DNA from: Atkinsonella hypoxylon
Taxonomy: Eukaryota > Ascomycota > Sordariomycetes > Hypocreales > Clavicipitaceae
Direction: 5' to 3'
DNA: 64,000 bases
Assembly (NCBI GenBank): GCA_000729835.1
Contig: JFHB01000019.1
Location: 124,001-188,000 of the forward strand
This document shows positions 1 through 11,670 of this stretch, piece by piece. Made by a program: the position numbers and the translations under genes. The notes beneath the pieces are model-generated. The model was not told the origin of the DNA and searched no databases. It saw only the letters and a program-made list of their open reading frames with translations. Within the stretch, counting starts at the first letter, position 1. The number at the start of each line of letters is the position of its first letter.

Positions 1-463
1 ACAGGACGGGTTCTGCCCACCACATTATATGGAAAGGCCAATTCTGTATTCTGTCACACCCTCGCCTAGGTACTTCGGCAACGAATTGTGGATCCCCCAT
101 GCGTGCTATGTGCTATGCAGGCCTCCACCAAGACCTGGGGGTCTTTTTTCCCGCGTGGTAGCTTCTACGTGTCCTCTACCTGTCCTCTACCACTGGCTGG
201 CTCACAGCTCCACGTTAAAGTTTCCACAGCCACCCCAACTGCCACCTTTTACCTCTTTACCTCCTTACCTCTTCCCGTCTCCAAACCTCTACTCTTCAAA
301 AGGAAGCCCTCCTTGAGCGTTGGGATTGGCCCAATTGGCATCTTCTTCATCTTCGTGCTGTCCAACAACTCCGCCTCCTGGCTTTCTTGAGCCTACCGCG
401 TTGTGCGCCAGTAGTTGACCCTCTTCAGCCCCCGAGCTACGGGCCTGAATTGTTCGATACACA
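1..463. other. Upstream region of calnexin gene, no gene seen
   Basis: No coding region with family similarity or splice support is visible here. The stretch is rich in C and T, as expected for a fungal promoter and 5' leader. Two adjacent copies of TGTCCTCTACC lie at about 170-191. I could not identify a confident unfolded-protein-response element. Confidence 0.5.
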
Positions 464-2517
464 ATGAAGTTCCACGCTGCCGCCGCGGCTGTGTCCGCCG
501 CCATCTTGGCTGGCACTGCTCATGCAGACAAAGCCGAGGACACGCCTGTTGCCGCTGCTGACCTTCCTGTCTTCACTGTAAGTCATGAAAGTCATGAAAG
601 GCGCGAGCCAGATTTCTTGCGCCGTGTCACTCTTTTCGTCATCATCAGCTACAGCATTTACCTCGGCAGCAGCCTAAGACGGAATGCTGTAGCCACTCAA
701 ACTAGCCTTGCCCCAGATCCTTCTTTTCGAGAGCCTCAGATGCTGACTGCCACCTCCCTGGATATAGCCTACCATCTTGAAAGCTCCATTCCTCGAGCAG
801 TTTACGGATGACTGGGAGAAGCGATGGAAGCCTTCTCACGCCAAGAAGGACATGAAAGGTTCTGGCAAGGACGAAGAGGAATGGGCCTTCGTCGGCGAGT
901 GGGCTGTTGAGGAGCCCTATCAGTACAAGGGCATGGCTGGCGACAAGGGTCTTGTTGTCAAGAATCCCGCTGCTCACCACGCCATCTCTGCCAAATTTCC
1001 CAAGAAGATCGACAACAAGGGCAAGACCCTTGTCGTACAGTATGAAGTCAAGCTTCAGAGTAAGTTTTTGCAAAATCCGATTTGACTCCATGCCGCGCAC
1101 TGCACGAAATCCTTGTACCCATGTTTCTATGCTGACAAAAAGACGCTTCGCTCAGAGGGTCTCGAGTGCGGTGGTGCTTACATGAAACTCTTGCGTGACA
1201 ATAAGGCTCTTCACCAAGAGGAGTTCAACAACAACACTCCATATGTCATTATGTTTGGTCCCGACAAGTGTGGTCACACCAACAAGGTTCACTTCATCTT
1301 CAACCACAAGAATCCCAAGACCGGCGAGTATGAGGAGAAGCACCTGTCTTCCCCTCCCACCGCAAAGATTGTCAAGACAACCGAACTCTATACCTTGATC
1401 GTCCACCCCAACAACACCTATGCCATCAGGCAGAACGGTGAAGAGGTCAAGACTGGCTCTCTCCTCGAGGACTTTAGCCCTGCTGTCAACCCTCCCGCCG
1501 AAATTGACGACCCCAAGGACACCAAGCCTGATACCTGGGTTGATGAGGCCCGCATTCCCGACCCCGAGGCAAAGAAGCCCGAAGACTGGGATGAGGATGC
1601 TCCTTTCGAGATTGTTGACGAGGAGGCCACTATGCCTGAGGACTGGCTTGAGAATGAGCCCACTACTGTTCCTGACCCTGAGGCCCAGAAGCCTGAGGAT
1701 TGGGATGATGAGGAGGATGGCGACTGGGTCCCCCCTACTGTTCCCAACCCCAAGTGTGCCGAGATTTCTGGTTGTGGTCCCTGGACTAAGCCCATGAAGA
1801 AGAACCCCGACTACAAGGGCAAGTGGAGCGCTCCTTACATCGACAATCCTGCCTACAAGGGACCCTGGGCTCCCCGCAAGATTAAGAACCCGGATTACTT
1901 TGAGGACAAGACTCCCTCCAACTTTGAGCCCATGGGCGCTGTAAGTCTAACTTCCTGTGAGAGCTACCTTGAAGAACAAGTTATTGACGTTATTTGAATA
2001 GATTGGCTTCGAGATCTGGACCATGCAGAACGACATCCTCTTCGACAACATCTATATTGGTCACTCCATTGAGGATGCTGACAAGTTGGCGGCTGAGACA
2101 TTCAAGCTCAAGCACGCTGTTGAGCAGCCTTTGTGTGACGCTGACAAGCCCAAAGAGGAGGATAAGCCCGAATCGCCTTCTGACCTGAAATTCCTCGATA
2201 ACCCTGTTCACTACATCAAGGAGAAGACTGATCTATTCCTGACTATCGCCAAGAACGACCCGATGGAGGCTATACGATTTGTTCCCGAAGTTGCAGGCGG
2301 TTTTGCCGCTATTGCTGTTACTTTGCTTGCCATCATCGTCGGTCTTGTTGGTGTTGGCGGATCTTCCCCAGCTGTCAAGGAAACTGTCGCCGCCAAGGCC
2401 AAGGAGGTCCAGGACAAGGCTAAGGAGGTCAAGGACCAGGTTGCCGAGGCTGCCGCTTCTGGAGCTGAGAAGGCTAAGGGCGAGGCTACCAAGCGTACCA
2501 CTCGCAGCCAATCCTGA
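464..2517 (+). CDS. clxA: Calnexin, ER membrane lectin chaperone
   Basis: Calnexin binds monoglucosylated N-glycans on newly made glycoproteins in the ER and holds them for folding. Four exons join in phase: 464-577, 768-1059, 1156-1940 and 2002-2517, giving 568 aa. Seen in the protein: an N-terminal signal peptide ending near AHA, the start of the lectin domain ([13 protein letters not shown]), the conserved [10 protein letters not shown] and DKCG stretch, the proline-rich P-domain with repeated [15 protein letters not shown] units followed by GxW-type units, one C-terminal membrane span (about residues 480-500, [19 protein letters not shown]) and a Lys/Glu-rich cytosolic tail. The second join makes LQ-KGLECGG, as in other fungal calnexins. 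Length matches the family. The start is the only ATG in frame with the signal peptide. Calreticulin is excluded by the membrane span and the absence of an HDEL end. Confidence 0.96.
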
Positions 2518-3540
2518 TTTCCCCAGCATGAAGAGGGCCAGGTGAAGGAAGAATAGGTACTGGTGTGCAGACAAGGTTTTGTGCTGCGGGCTATATCAAC
2601 TCTGGAATAGGAGTTGACAAGTAGGTGGAGTATTATGGCTCATAAAGACGACTGCTTAATTGCTTCTCGGTCATGCTTTTTTCCCTTTTGCTCACAGGGT
2701 TCTTTCGTTGGAGATAACTTGTTACGTTCTCACGACTCATGCGAGCGATTGACGGGTTTGACAACATGGCGTAGCCTGTATCTATATGGGAATTTCCATG
2801 CCTTGGACCTACTCTTGTCATGTACAAGAGGTAACCGGCAAAACACAAAATTGATTTCATTGTCCAAACTCGTCGGATCTCGCGCGTAATTATAATTGCG
2901 GAGGAATGTTGATAAGCTATAATTATCCTGTGTGGTGCACTCCACGTCGATCCGTTTTCACGACGATTTTAAAATGAAGAAAGCTTTACTCCGTACATAG
3001 GACCTATCTATCTACCCAGGTATCTAATTGAGAGCCGGTTTACGGATTAGTCTCAATGCAGGAGTCCTCACGCAGAACCATGTAATGATGATGCATCTGA
3101 TCGAGGATTGGCAACCCGGATTGCAGCGACATCGGGCCAATGGACGAATCAGGCCGGACACCCGTCGTTCTTGTTCCGTGCAACTTCCCAGTCTCCGCCG
3201 CGGGGGGCGCCACTGGTGGGTGACACTGTGCCACTGGTGGGTGCTACAGTGGTGTACTTATCGGCTTGGAGAGGCTGTTTGAGAGTACAACTCACTAGTG
3301 GTAGAAGAACCAGAAGCTCGTACGTAAAAATGGCCCAAGCCCCGATAGTCAAGAAGGTTCACTGGCCCACTGGTTCCCTTTCACCCGCTTATAGCCGCTG
3401 ATTTAAGAAGGCGGACGACGTCGTCTCTCCGAGAAGACCAAGAAGCTGAAGGTCATTGTCCAGTACGTGCAAGTTTTTTGACCTGCTGCATTCGCCAGCA
3501 GCGTCTTGTCAACATTCACTCTCCCCTCTCTTTGTCAACC
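2518..3540. other. Intergenic, 3' end of calnexin and promoter of the dehydrogenase
   Basis: No gene recognised. Around 3208-3245 there is an imperfect direct repeat of CCACTGGTGGGTG (two copies). The last 120 bp are CT-rich and form the likely leader of the next gene. Confidence 0.4.
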
Positions 3541-5317
3541 ATGCGGCGGCTCATTTCGCGAAGCGTCTCTGCCAGCGCCATCCGGTCTCCGGCGACCTCG
3601 GCCGCTCCACGTTCCTCCATCGCCGCCTCCAAGATGGCTCCCGACGGTTCGTCGGCGGCGGTAGCTGCCAGAAGAATACATGCCACGGCCCAGCAGCTCA
3701 AGCCCGTTGCCGCTGTGGCCTCAACGGCAACTAGCTATCCCAAGTCGCACGAGAAGATCCAGACGGTTGAAGACACGCCGTACTTTATCGACAACAAGTT
3801 CGTCAACTCCAAGACGGACAAGTTTATCGATCTGCCCGATCCTGCTACGAATAACCTCGTAACTCGCGTGCCTCAGATGACGGAGGAGGAGATGAAGGCC
3901 GCTGTTGCTTCTGCCGAGAAGGCCTTCAAGTCTTGGAAGAACACGACCATCCTGGCTCGTCAGCAGATCATGTTCCGCTTTGTCCAGCTTATCAAGGAGA
4001 ATTGGGACAGGTTGGCTGCTAGCATTACGCTGGAGCAGGGAAAGACCTTTGCTGATGCCAAGGGCGATGTTCTGCGGGGGCTGCAGGTGGCTGAGGCTGC
4101 AATTGCTGCCCCGGAGTTGCTCAAGGGTGAAGTTCTCGAGGTGGCCAAGGACATGGAGACGCGCACGTACCGCGAGCCATTGGGTGTTACTGCTGCCATT
4201 TGTCCTTTCAGTGAGTTTCTCTTGCTCCTTGTGAAGTATCTCTGACTAATGCCACCGGTTAGATTTCCCTGCCATGATTCCTCTGTGGTGTGTCCCCATT
4301 GCCACTATAACGGGGAACACCCTGATCTTGAAGCCTTCTGAGCGAGACCCCGGTGCTGCCATGATTCTCGCTGAGCTCGTGCAGAAGGCAGGATTTCCCG
4401 ACGGTGTTGTCAACATTATCCACGGTGCCCACAAGACTGTCGATTTCATTCTCGACGAGCCTGCTATTAAAGCCATCAGCTTTGTCGGTGGCAACAAAGC
4501 TGGTGAGTATATCTTTAGTCGCGGTTCAGCTAACGGCAAGCGTGTTCAGGCCAACCTGGGAGCCAAAAATCACGCCGCTGTTTTACCCGACTGCAACAAG
4601 AACCACTTCATCAATAGCGTTGTTGGTGCTGCTTTTGGAGCCGCCGGTCAACGCTGCATGGCTCTGAGCACTCTCGTCATGGTTGGCGAGACCAAGGAGT
4701 GGCTCTCTGAGGTTGCCGAGAGCGCCAAAAAGCTCAAGGTTGACGGTGGCTTTGAGGAGGGTGCTGATCTGGGCCCCGTCATTTCTCCCCAGAGCAAGGA
4801 GCGCATTGTTGGTCTCATTGACAGCGCCGAGAAGGATGGTGCTACTATTCTTCTGGACGGCCGCAACTACACCAATCCCAAGTACCCCAACGGCAACTTT
4901 GTCGGCCCGACCATCATTTCTAACGTCACTCCTGATATGGCATGCTACAAGCAGGAGATCTTTGGCCCCGTCTTGGTGTGCCTGAATGTCGAAACAATTG
5001 ACGATGCCATCGAGTTGATCAACAAAAACGAGTACGGCAACGGCGTTGCCATCTTCACCCGCTCTGGCCCTACAGCTGAGACGTTCCGCCGCAACATTGA
5101 GTCTGGCCAGGTTGGAATTAATGTGCCCATTCCCGTGCCGTTGCCCATGTTCTCCTTCACCGGTAACAAGAAGAGCATCGCTGGTGGCGGTGCCAACACT
5201 TTCTATGGCAAGCCTGGAATCAACTTTTACACACAGCTCAAGACTGTTACCGCTCTGTGGCAGAGCCAGGATGCTGTTGCCAAGAAGGCTGCCGTGCACA
5301 TGCCTACATTGCAGTGA
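3541..5317 (+). CDS. Methylmalonate-semialdehyde dehydrogenase (CoA-acylating), mitochondrial
   Basis: This enzyme oxidises methylmalonate or malonate semialdehyde to propionyl- or acetyl-CoA in valine, thymine and inositol breakdown. Two exons, 3541-4210 and 4263-5317, join at CPF-N-FPAM to give 574 aa. The first ~45 residues ([16 protein letters not shown]...) are Arg/Ser/Ala-rich and form a typical mitochondrial targeting peptide; the ATG at 3541 was chosen because it begins this peptide. The catalytic cysteine lies in [10 protein letters not shown] (about residue 355). The segment [13 protein letters not shown] carries Asn where ordinary aldehyde dehydrogenases have the general-base Glu, which is diagnostic of the CoA-dependent MMSDH branch. 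A second mitochondrial ALDH-fold gene, P5C dehydrogenase, lies 41 kb away but is a different family. Confidence 0.95.
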
Positions 5318-6519
5318 AGAATCAGTGACCTGAATGGTGTTGTCACTCGGTCATGTCGCTGCTCCGGATATGGGTAGTGGATAATGGAGAGGGATAAATT
5401 TTTTTTTTTTTGCAAATTGAACTTGGAGCAGGGACGGAGAGCTCAATGTTTGATGTTGTGGTAGTTGAAGGTACAGTGTGCGTCGGAAGCTTCCAGAGTC
5501 GATGTGGTGGACGTACTCGTGCGGCCCGATGTCTGAACCACGCCTTGCTGGACGCAGCGTGCCACGGATAATGCGAAATGCGCCATCGGAACTGCATCGA
5601 ATTACCTCTGTCCGAAGTAATGATTCTTGTTGTGCTTTGTGCTCTCATATTTGCTGTTTTTTTCTCTCTATAGCATGAATATATAAGCGCGTACTGCTAT
5701 TATCCATATATGAATTCCAGAAACAGTGTTGGCTAGTCTGGAGTCTCCGAGAAGGCACACTTGGCCTCAAGTTGAAAGCCACGTCAAGCGGGAATTACTG
5801 CAATTGCTCGACACACGGGATAGGACAAGTACAGCCTAGCCATTCGTTACCTACCTATCTAGTGGGTAGTCAGCTAGTTAATGGAATATAAATTAATTAA
5901 TGTTAGCACCTCGAAGTAAAGAGTGAGTTTGAACCGAGTGATTGGTGTGGTGGCTTCCATCGACCGAAAAACAGAGCTGGTGGTGGACGTTTTTGCTTCG
6001 TCGCTCTTTCCTTTATCCTGCTTTCGCCAAGCCTCGCCTTCCTTCTTCTTCACTTTTATACTTTTTCACTTTTATACTTTTTGACTTTTATACTTTTTGA
6101 CTTTTATACTTTTTGACTTTTATACTTTTATACTTTATCTTATCTTATCTTAGTTTATTTTCTCCTTAGTTACTCCATAGTCGATCCTGTCATTCTTTTC
6201 CCTCTCCGCCGCCATCCTTTCTTCCGTGAATGCTTTGGTGTTTGTTCGATTGATCTGTTATTGTGCACTATAACCTAGAGTGATGTGCCATGTCAGGCTG
6301 GAAAGAACTTATCTCCAAGTAGGAACTTAGACTTACTGGAAATTCGAACATGATGCATGGCTACGCACGATACCGTCGTAGTCGTGACCTCGTGGATTGC
6401 CCTCCCAGTCGCCGTCTCTACGGCAAGTTCAAGCGGCACGCGCAGTCCCAGTCTCACTCTCGCACACGCTTACACACCCTGCTTGCAAACAACATGACTC
6501 ACTGCTATGCCCTCCCAAC
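5318..6519. other. Intergenic region with T-rich tandem repeat
   Basis: It holds the 3' region of the dehydrogenase (a T run at about 5399-5411) and the 5' region of the F-box gene. No coding region recognised apart from the repeat reported separately. Confidence 0.4.
6051..6130. repeat. 16-bp tandem minisatellite, five copies
   Basis: Five adjacent copies of a 16-bp unit of the form SACTTTTATACTTTTT run from 6051 to 6130 with only one- or two-base differences. An ATCTT-type repeat (TATCTTATCTTATCTTA) follows directly. It sits about 390 bp upstream of the F-box gene start, on the pyrimidine-rich strand, so it could lie in the promoter or 5' leader. Confidence 0.9.
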
Positions 6520-8331
6520 ATGGCGCTGACCGATTTTCCTTATGACATCTTTTTGGAAGTTGCATATTATCTAACCGCCGCCGAAACTCTTCTCTGCCGC
6601 CGCATTTCCCGCGGCTTCCACCACGCCCTCACCCGCAGCGACTTGTCCATCAGCCTTATCTTGCTGCACTTTCCGCGGTCGCTGGAAGGCCGCATCCTCC
6701 GTGAACATAAGCGCGATGGTGACCATGCGGCATTGGAGAAAGCTGACTGGGCTTGTGCATATGCTAACCTGGTTCGACGCTACGTCCACCTTGGAAGCGC
6801 AACGCCCTGGAAGGTGGAAAAAGTGACTATTTCCAAGAGCCCTGCCCTGCGGGGTGTTACTCCCTGGGATCGATTCCTGCGACTGGAAGACAGGACAGCC
6901 GCTTTTCACTACTGGGACCCTGTCTGGACCTTCTCATCTGCTGAGGGGACGCTTGTGTACCCTGCTGATGATCTGGATGAGACCGACAAGGGCCCGCGAG
7001 CCGTCTATCATCTAAGGGATTTGGCGACAGGAGCAGAGATCTCCATACCATTCAATACGGTGGGCAAAGTGATCCGGAGGGTGCGCCTCAGCCATGGTAT
7101 TCTCATATTCGAGTGGTGCGAGGAGGAAGGCTACGACTCATTGAATGAACGTGAAACAACCCATCGCCACTTCGCTACCGCCTTCGACGTATCCAGACAG
7201 CATGGCTCGTGGAATGGCGTCATTCCCTCACGGATGAGATATCCTCCATCTTCCTCGCCCTCATCGTCCTCATCGTCCTCATGGAGCATCACCTACCGTT
7301 CTGAATGGAAGATTCACTGGCTGGGCTTACCCCTCAGCCACCAAGATCGCTTCTTTTCCACCCACAACCGCACACACTACGTCGTCTACATATGGCAACC
7401 TACTCGCTCCCTCTGGGGGGAGGACGAACCCATGGAGCTCCTCATCATGTGGGAAATTGGTCAACCGAGTGAATACCGGCCTTCCCTTGACCCGACCGGG
7501 GTTCATGCTCCTGACTATCCTTCTTCTCCATCACGATCGTCTGGTCCTCGAATCATACGACGCATGAACAACCGCGAGCTATCAACCTGGGGTATTCGAC
7601 AAAGTGACACGCCATGCCTGCGAAGCCTGGCCCTTGACAACGAGACCTGGGACGAGAGCAACAGCTCCCCTTGCGGGCACGTCTTCTTCCTCGAGGAAAA
7701 ACATCGCTGGTGCGCTGGACCACATAGTTCGCAGAACCCTCCGCGACAGCACTACGTCGCATCGGCGGGCATTCCTCTCATTGGTGACGGTCCTCTCTGG
7801 CGGGATGAGTGCGGTGGCAGCTCTACTACTACCGACTCTCTCGGCTTCTCCTTCTGTGCAAGACGACGAAGAAATTTCTCCGTCTCCAACTGGCCCGGGA
7901 GAGCGCCCTGTTGGCGCCACGATGATTTCCCATACCTTACTGTCTCGGAAGTCCGCGACGTTTATTCGGGCGTGCGCATCACAGCCCGTCATTGCTTCTT
8001 GATGGAGACTCTGTCCGTTCATACTCGTCCGCAATTACGAGTCGAGGGCATTGGGCCCTCTCATAAAAGGAGCGGCGCACTCAGCACCACGTCTTCTAAA
8101 TTAGTTCCCTCCAACAATCCAACAGACGGATTAAATGTTAGGTTAAAAATCCCTTGGACGGGAGGAGGGAAAAGGCCAAAGAAACAGAGCATGCAGGGTC
8201 CGGATGGCGAAGAGATCCAATTTGAAGACGGACTATGGGTCGAGGTTATGGGCAAGGGGTACATCTGCGGAGACGAACGGTGGGTGGTGGGTGAGGACAT
8301 GGTTGGGCGGATTACGATCCTGAAGTTTTGA
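6520..8331 (+). CDS. F-box domain protein, function of target unknown
   Basis: F-box proteins recruit substrates to SCF ubiquitin ligases through Skp1. The single exon encodes 603 aa. The first ~45 residues (LTDFPYDIFLEVAYYLTAAE...) fit the F-box pattern: LP/FP start, hydrophobic helix, then CRRISRGFHHALT. The frame is open further upstream to 6397 but only through a non-ATG codon, and the ATG at 6520 places the F-box right at the N-terminus, as is usual in fungal F-box proteins. The rest lacks recognisable Kelch, LRR or WD repeats; it has a Ser-rich patch near residue 245 and many Trp/Arg residues. Fungal F-box families of this kind evolve fast. Substrate cannot be inferred. Confidence 0.8.
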   Translation: MALTDFPYDIFLEVAYYLTAAETLLCRRISRGFHHALTRSDLSISLILLHFPRSLEGRILREHKRDGDHAALEKADWACAYANLVRRYVHLGSATPWKVEKVTISKSPALRGVTPWDRFLRLEDRTAAFHYWDPVWTFSSAEGTLVYPADDLDETDKGPRAVYHLRDLATGAEISIPFNTVGKVIRRVRLSHGILIFEWCEEEGYDSLNERETTHRHFATAFDVSRQHGSWNGVIPSRMRYPPSSSPSSSSSSSWSITYRSEWKIHWLGLPLSHQDRFFSTHNRTHYVVYIWQPTRSLWGEDEPMELLIMWEIGQPSEYRPSLDPTGVHAPDYPSSPSRSSGPRIIRRMNNRELSTWGIRQSDTPCLRSLALDNETWDESNSSPCGHVFFLEEKHRWCAGPHSSQNPPRQHYVASAGIPLIGDGPLWRDECGGSSTTTDSLGFSFCARRRRNFSVSNWPGRAPCWRHDDFPYLTVSEVRDVYSGVRITARHCFLMETLSVHTRPQLRVEGIGPSHKRSGALSTTSSKLVPSNNPTDGLNVRLKIPWTGGGKRPKKQSMQGPDGEEIQFEDGLWVEVMGKGYICGDERWVVGEDMVGRITILKF

Positions 8332-8787
8332 GCCGTTGCATCAGGTGCAATGCTTGGAGTGGGAGACGGGTGACGCTATGGAGTACGAACAAGGGCAGGT
8401 CCAGCTGAGAGCTCGAACAGATGTGCACATTGCGTTGTTGTATAAAATCACAATAGACATGATGCGTCGAGACCATATGACGCATCGTATACATCGGGAG
8501 CGGATTGGTCTTGGGCATTCTTAGCTTAGATGAGCGTGTAGAACATGACCTCCAACATAAAACACGATGAGGTCAAGGCATCAATAGTACAACAATACCG
8601 CTGGACATGACAAAGTGCAACTGTATCTTACCAAAACGATGACAACGCCTTACCATGCTCATGAAACCTCAAAACATCAACCTCATGCTGGAGAAATCCA
8701 TCGCACCAGACACTTTTCGTACATACATAATGGCATGGAGTCGTGATTTTCTTTCCTCCACAAGACGTCGTGTCCCACAACTGCCCA
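8332..8787. other. Convergent intergenic region
   Basis: It lies between the 3' ends of the F-box gene and the monooxygenase gene. No gene or repeat seen; it presumably holds both 3' UTRs. Confidence 0.4.
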
Positions 8788-11026
8788 TCACTGCGGAGGA
8801 ACCTGCAGGAATCCACCGTAATAGTCGTCGAGCCACTGCGCAGCCTTCTCACCAGCGTCGTCATCACTCGTGTCCCATCGCCCGACGGAACCTACATAGC
8901 CGTCTGGGCGCACGTTCACAATGGCAACATCACCCGGCTCAAGGCTGCCCAGCCACTTGTCTGTGCACAGAGCCCCTCGTGTGTCCTGCTCGGGAATATT
9001 GTCTAGGTACAGCGTCCAGCGGCTGTCTTGCAACATGGCTGGTAAGTCAGAAATTTCCATTTCTTCCTTGGGCATCGTGGCTAATATCATGTTAGTGCTC
9101 TCGTTATGAACTTGAGACAATACGGCATAAGAGATGACACTTACTTATAAGACCAAAGGTAAAAAGATGACTGACAGCTGTGTATCTCTCTGGTCTGATG
9201 TAGACATCTTCGGCCGAACCCTTCCTGGGTTGTGCCGCGTACGACTTGTTGGCAGCTGCTGAGAGTTGGCTGACAAAGGACGAGCTGTCGGCGACGGCTC
9301 GACAGAAAGTTGTTAAGAACGGCGCTGCTTGCTGAACATCCCACATGAGCAAAAAGATGCGGAACTGTCCCAGCATGGGAATATCGAGTTGAATGTCTAC
9401 TGGGTTTGAGTCGATGTATCGAGTAACTTTTGCTGGCGGCAGCAGGCATCCAGGGCGGGCATCGCCAGAGGGTGTCGCGAAGTTGTCAGGTTCTGCACGG
9501 TTGATGGGGCTGTTGGAGTATTCTGCCCCGATGCCTGATATGAAGCGGACATTGGCTTTGAAATTCTTGGCCAGTGCCGCTGCATCACCACCCGCAATCT
9601 TATTGGCATGCTCATAGTCAAAGTTGACCAGATCGAGGGCAATCTTGCGTCGCTCGTCTTCGTAGCTCTCTAATACCACAGGCTTGGCAAGTCCCCGCAC
9701 GTCCAGGTTGAGTTTCCATGAGAGGTTCCAAGAGTCATGCATGGAAGTATTCATTCCCTGAGCAGCTTTTGGCGAATGGGTGTGACTGGCGTCACCAGCC
9801 AAGAACACTTTGGTGTGGGCATCTGAGAACCGACTGGCCACCCGCTGGCCCACTTGATAGCGCCCAAACCACTCGATATATTTCCAATCCACGGAGAAAG
9901 GAGCCATGATCTTCCTCGCTTGTTCCATGACGATAGCTTGCCCTAGCTGGCGACGATCCTTAGAAAGCAATGTCTTCAGTTCAATGTAGAATCTTGTCAT
10001 GTTTCTTTCCCGAGGGATTATGAGAATTGACCCATGCTCCTCCGAGTACACCAAAGTTTTTGACCAGATATCGGGGAAATCAGTGATGAGTTCTCCGTCC
10101 AATACACCCCAGATAGAGGCTTGTGACATGCCAATCGCCGCCACATCTGGGATACTCTTGCGCACTTTGGAGTGAGCTCCGTCGCCTGCGTTCACATGTA
10201 AGTACTTTTTTGACATAGATTGAGGTCTCCGACGCTCTTAATGAAAGGGCACGGCCACTTACATCCGACAAGATATTGCGTTACATATGTTTTCTTATCT
10301 TGAGTCACATTCGTTCTGCAGTTTACTTGCAACCGACCAGTCTGGGCAATGTAATCAAAAGATTCAAAGGCTGTATTTCGCCTGACAGTGTTGCCTCTTT
10401 TTGCCATGTCGTCGATAAACAAGCTCTCCACTATACCTTGATGAACAAGTAAAATGTAACGATCCAAAACATCGATTACAGGAGGGTAATGAATCTCTCG
10501 TCCTAGTCTGTGAAGAGGCTCTTCTCGCGTACTACGCCAGAAAGAAATGTCATAAACGCGCACTCCTCGTTGAAGAAGCGTGTCAGCCAATCGTAACTGT
10601 CTGAACGTCTCAATAGTCTTGGGCTGTAAGCCATCGGCCCTGCAGATTGTGAAAATCAGCCTCCTGGTTACCTGTATATATCGGCTGGGAATTATGCTAT
10701 GGAGGACCAAATTCAGATCCAAGTTCTTACCTGCCAACTGGAGTCTGATCTGCTCTGTCATCAACCACTTCCACGTCGATACCAAATCTGGTGAGTATAG
10801 TAGCCATCATCAGGCCTGCGGGCCCGCCGCCGACAACACATACTTGACATTCTGAGGGCGACTCCGGAAAGCTGCGCAACTGAGAGAGATCGGCAACTGT
10901 GATATCCTCAGCACCTTCTTCTACCGCTTCCATGCGCCTTTCCACGTCGTTCTCGACCTCCATCGGTGTGGGAGTAGGCGTAGTGTCAGTGGTCTGCTGT
11001 GGGCTGGAAAGAATACCAGGAGCCAT
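8788..11026 (-). CDS. FAD-dependent monooxygenase, phenol 2-monooxygenase type
   Basis: Group A flavin monooxygenases hydroxylate aromatic rings with NADPH and O2. Four exons on the minus strand, 11026-10731, 10639-10263, 10185-9145 and 9080-8788, join in phase to 668 aa. Domains in order: an acidic N-terminal extension of about 58 residues, the Rossmann motif VCVVGGGPAGLMMATIL, the ribityl/DG motif CDGAHSKVRKS, the second FAD motif FLAGDASHTHSP, and a C-terminal thioredoxin-like domain (LQDSRWTLYLDN...VNVRPDGYVG) as in phenol hydroxylase and 3-hydroxybenzoate 4-monooxygenase. Joins restore GRADGLQP and GCDGAHS. The acidic extension before the Rossmann fold is unusual. No transporter or regulator sits beside it, so the substrate is open; a detoxification or secondary-metabolism role is inference. 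Confidence 0.9.
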
Positions 11027-11586
11027 GTCTCAAAAGAAGCCGACGAATAGATTCTAATCTCTTCCGTAAAGAACACCTATTCACGGAAAATCTTGTCTGC
11101 CTGGCTTTTACTATTTGAACATTGGTTTACTGTCGGTGACTTCTCGGAAACCGCACGAATGATTGTGTGATGGTGTGTATTGGTGTACATGAACTTCTTC
11201 TTGTGTTGTTGAGGGGTGTACCGTTCAGTGTTGAATGTTGGGGTTCATGAGCGCAAGAGGACAAAGGTCCCACGAGATTTTGTCTCTGACCACGCTGCTC
11301 CTCATGAGCCGCCGTATCGGGCCAGTGAAAATATCAGACCCCGAACCCACAAGGTCAGAGATTGATGAAAGTCGAGGTGGGCCGGCAAACGCTCATATGA
11401 ACCCGACAGAATGGGGGAGATTGAGAGACAAACCCCACGTATAGGCAAGAGGGAAGCTCGTACGGAGGATAGCTCAACTTGAGCTGGCGACAATGCCAGG
11501 TTTTTCGAGCTTGAACAAGGTAGGAAATACTTTCCGTGACCAGGAGACCAGGAGACCAAGAGACCAGGGTGGACTCGGACTCAAAT

Positions 11587-11670
11587 ACTTAGGTACCTAC
11601 TTAGCTACCTAGGTAGGTATACTTAAGCTACCTAGGTACCTAGGTCCCTACCTAAGCTACCCGGGTCAAT
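11587..11670. repeat. TACCTAGGTA palindromic repeat cluster
   Basis: Overlapping palindromes built from CTAGG, TACCTA and TAGGTA fill about 85 bp, for example CTACCTAGGTAGGTA and GCTACCTAGGTACC. Similar short clusters occur at 57288-57318, 57974-57998, 60082-60100 and 44692-44706, all in gene-poor stretches. They look like a simple dispersed repeat typical of this genome rather than a mobile element. Confidence 0.75.

Noticed and set aside
4583..5299. Minus-strand frame of 238 codons inside the MMSDH gene
   Set aside because: Antisense shadow of a conserved exon; no family similarity.
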